A stretch of DNA of 64,000 nucleotides from Pedobacter sp. BAL39 (lineage in GTDB: Bacteria > Bacteroidota > Bacteroidia > Sphingobacteriales > Sphingobacteriaceae), in assembly GCF_000170795.1 (NCBI RefSeq), contig NZ_ABCM01000007.1, forward strand, positions 124,001 to 188,000. Direction: 5' to 3'. The notes beneath the pieces were generated by a model. That model was not told where the DNA came from, searched no databases, and saw only the letters and a list, made by a program, of their open reading frames with translations. This document shows, one piece after another, positions 62,086-64,000 of this stretch. Made by a program: the position numbers and the translations under genes. How positions within the stretch are numbered: position 1 is the stretch's first letter; every line of letters starts with the position of its first letter.

Positions 62086-63420
62086 ATGAAAGCACTGTCA
62101 GCACCCCTTTCGTCCGGAGCCATCGCTTTAACGGTACTAGCTGTGGCCATCTTCGTTTTATCCTCCTGTAAGACCGGCCCGATTAACTTATTTAAAGCAG
62201 CCTCTCCTCATGAACAATATGAACGTAAACTGGTGAACAGCGGTCTTCATAAAAGTGCCATGGGGCTTTCCTGGATCAATGAAGGCAGGGAGCGATTGGA
62301 GAAAGCAGTGCCGATCAAGCTACCTTACCTGGAGAAAGGGTACTTTGCCGCCGAGGAGGTGGGGGCTGCGGCATTCAGTTTCCGGTTGACAAAAGGGCAG
62401 GAGCTGCAGGCAAAGCTCAGCCGGGTGCCTGCCGATGGGTTTATGATCTATATGGATTTATGGGAACTGCAGGACAACGGCACGCTTAAACTGCTTGCCG
62501 CGGCAGATACGCTTGGCCTCGCACTGAAAACTTCCATATCAAGGACGGCAACCTATGTGCTGCGGCTGCAACCGGAACTGCTCATCGCGGGTTCGTATAC
62601 GTTGGAGCTGGCTTATGGCCCCTCGCTGGCTTATCCGCTGAAAACATCCGGCAGAAATCAAATTCAGAGTTTTTTTGGTGACGGCAGGGATGCGAACTCC
62701 CGGAAACATGAAGGTATAGATGTTTTCGCACCTTTAAGGACACCAGTGCTGGCCATCGCAGCGGGGACCATCACGCGGGTAAATGAGAATAACCTTGGCG
62801 GACGTGTGGTCTGGATGCGGCCCGACGGGCAGGATTATACGCTGTATTATGCACACCTGGATGAACAGATCGCCCGGGAGGGCGAGCGGGTAAACGTTGG
62901 TGATACCATAGGGCTCATAGGCAATACGGGAAATGCAAAAAACACTGCTCCACACCTTCATTTTGGGATTTATACCAGCGGTGGTGCAGTGGATCCGCTG
63001 CCTTTCATTGCCCCGGTTTCCATTAAGTTCAGAGAAGTTGCCGTCTCATTGGGCGTTCTTCATACCAGCATGCGTACCTCTGCAGCTGCAGTATTGAGTG
63101 ATTATGCGCCAATGTCGGGGGCGGCAGCGCTGAAACAAGGAACTGTGGTACACATCAATGCGGCTACAGGAAATAACTATCGTGTGAACCTGCCCGACGG
63201 ATCAATGGGATACCTCAAAGCCAGTCAGCTCGTTCCCGTCACCAGACCCATGGAACGCTATACCGTCAGGGAACCGGAAACACCGGTTTTTAGTCGCCCG
63301 ACTACCATTGCAGCAGTAAAACAAACCCTCAAAGCGGGTGAAGTCGTCAGTATTCTGGGTACCTTCGGCGCTTACCGGTTGATCAGCGATGCCAATAAAC
63401 AAACAGGCTGGATCAAATAA
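62086..63420 (+). CDS. M23-family peptidase lipoprotein with SH3-like domains
   Basis: A 444-aa lipoprotein (lipobox LSSC near residue 28). Residues about 75-195 resemble a pre-peptidase beta domain (AFSFRLTKGQELQAKLSRV). The LytM/M23 zinc peptidase domain is at about 200-300: SRKHEGIDVFAPLRTPVLAI holds the first His and Asp ligands and APHLHFGIYTSGG the HxH pair, so all zinc ligands are present. Two SH3-like segments follow (about 330-385 and 395-444) that could bind peptidoglycan. It probably cuts peptide cross-links in the cell wall from the outer-membrane side. Confidence 0.92.
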   Translation: MKALSAPLSSGAIALTVLAVAIFVLSSCKTGPINLFKAASPHEQYERKLVNSGLHKSAMGLSWINEGRERLEKAVPIKLPYLEKGYFAAEEVGAAAFSFRLTKGQELQAKLSRVPADGFMIYMDLWELQDNGTLKLLAAADTLGLALKTSISRTATYVLRLQPELLIAGSYTLELAYGPSLAYPLKTSGRNQIQSFFGDGRDANSRKHEGIDVFAPLRTPVLAIAAGTITRVNENNLGGRVVWMRPDGQDYTLYYAHLDEQIAREGERVNVGDTIGLIGNTGNAKNTAPHLHFGIYTSGGAVDPLPFIAPVSIKFREVAVSLGVLHTSMRTSAAAVLSDYAPMSGAAALKQGTVVHINAATGNNYRVNLPDGSMGYLKASQLVPVTRPMERYTVREPETPVFSRPTTIAAVKQTLKAGEVVSILGTFGAYRLISDANKQTGWIK

Positions 63421-63467
63421 TGATGAAGGTCATTTCTTTTCTTATCTCAAGTCAATGTTCGGTCGGG

Positions 63468-63489
63468 TTTTTAAAACTAGTTTTAAAAA
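63468..63489. promoter_or_regulatory. perfect 22-bp palindrome
   Basis: TTTTTAAAACT and AGTTTTAAAAA are directly adjacent, centred on CTAG. It lies 48 bases after the M23 gene and 95 before the next start. It may be an operator for the downstream gene or a transcription-ending hairpin. Confidence 0.5.
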
Positions 63490-63584
63490 AATTGATCCGT
63501 ATCAACATTAACTAAAAATTATGATATTTACACTGGAATGGCTAATTGCCGTATGGGTATCACGCCAATTTAAAAAAGTATAGA

Positions 63585-64000
63585 ATGACTAAATGCATGC
63601 TCCTTTCTGCGGCTTTGCTGTTATCCTTAACAGCAGGGGCACAGGATTCCCTGAAGATAAAGATTTATCCTAAGTACGACGAGGTGGGTAAGTTTCACCG
63701 CTTCCTGTTCGGGGAAAATTACAGAAAGGAATATGCCATGGAGACGATGGTGCCCATCATCAGGATCTCCAAAATAAAAGGAGGACTCAGCCCGATAAAG
63801 AGGGGCGGGGGAAACCAGACACATTCCCTGAGGCTGGAAGATAAAAATGGTAAGGAATGGGTACTGAGGACAGTGGAGAAATATCCGGAGATCCTGTTGC
63901 CCGTAGAGTTGCGCAAGACCTTTGCCGGGGATGCGATCAAAGACAATATGTCTGCCCAGCAGCCATTCTCCGCGCTGATTGTACCTACCATAGCCGATGC
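63585..64000 (+). CDS. secreted protein, 5' part only
   Basis: The first 138 residues of an exported protein cut by the window edge. It starts at ATG 63585 with a signal peptide (MTKCMLLSAALLLSLTAGAQ). The mature part has YPKYDEVGKFHRFLFGENYR, KGGLSPIKRGGGNQTHSLRL and NMSAQQPFSALIVPTIADA. I remember similar openings in Bacteroidota outer-membrane proteins with a C-terminal barrel, but cannot confirm it from this fragment, so no function is given. The missing part should decide whether it has a BamA/TamA-like barrel. Confidence 0.8.
   Translation, partial: MTKCMLLSAALLLSLTAGAQDSLKIKIYPKYDEVGKFHRFLFGENYRKEYAMETMVPIIRISKIKGGLSPIKRGGGNQTHSLRLEDKNGKEWVLRTVEKYPEILLPVELRKTFAGDAIKDNMSAQQPFSALIVPTIAD

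Overview
The window comes from a Bacteroidota chromosome, most likely a Sphingobacteriaceae member close to Pedobacter. The grounds are: type IX secretion (T9SS) partner proteins of the PorP/SprF and gliding-motility C-terminal (CHU_C) families; promoters of the Bacteroidetes sigma type (TTTG at -33, TAnnTTTG at -7) with few Shine-Dalgarno sequences; a DUF6266-like protein; and a copper island with the HYC_CC_PP protein seen in this phylum. No rRNA, tRNA, CRISPR array, transposase or prophage core gene was seen. The right edge cuts a gene. No homology search, structure prediction or GC calculation was run; names rest on motifs read by eye.

Layout. 0-13 kb is mostly housekeeping: XRE regulator, polyprenyl synthase and RNase R, MscS channel, fused oligopeptide-type ABC ATPase, a conserved unknown protein, GNAT and YajQ, a histone-H1-like Lys/Ala protein, then ppk1-ppx for polyphosphate. 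13.2-18.8 kb (minus) is a tight operon with a type III polyketide synthase, methyltransferase and flavoprotein plus its own ketosynthase, dehydratase, ACP and phosphopantetheinyl transferase, probably making a modified phenolic or pyrone lipid. 18.8-23.3 kb (minus) is a cell-surface operon: two secreted Ig-like proteins, a small CHU_C protein and a PorP/SprF protein. 23.7-28.2 kb (minus) is the oxidative pentose phosphate operon with a polyphosphate-glucokinase-like kinase. 28.4-30.8 kb holds an MhqD/MhqO-like quinone-detoxification pair and a fatty acid hydroxylase. After DUF6266 and an 810-base gene-free stretch, 32.8-43 kb (plus) is a second surface operon: a 1729-aa collagen-like/tail-fibre protein, a 1043-aa fibre with a C-terminal S74 chaperone-protease domain, then again a CHU_C protein and a PorP/SprF protein. 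A PAS/HisKA protein without an ATPase domain follows. 44.2-55.3 kb (plus) is a copper island: CopA, two HMA proteins, HYC_CC_PP, a CusA-type pump split into two overlapping reading frames, outer-membrane channel, two adaptors and a DUF3347 lipoprotein. 55-64 kb has two UspA proteins, an MprF/AcvB pair for aminoacyl-phospholipids, DUF1003, an M23 peptidase lipoprotein and a cut secreted protein.

Best leads. (1) In the 19.8-23.3 kb operon the C-terminal tails of two secreted proteins look like the first strand of an Ig-like repeat, and the next protein begins near the point where that repeat would continue. This suggests head-to-tail assembly by strand donation, ending on the CHU_C protein. (2) Two unrelated adhesin or fibre sets in one window both end in the same CHU_C + PorP/SprF cassette. 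(3) The srs-like type III PKS operon carries its own carrier-protein machinery. (4) The RND pump is divided in its TM4-TM5 loop by an ATGA stop/start overlap.
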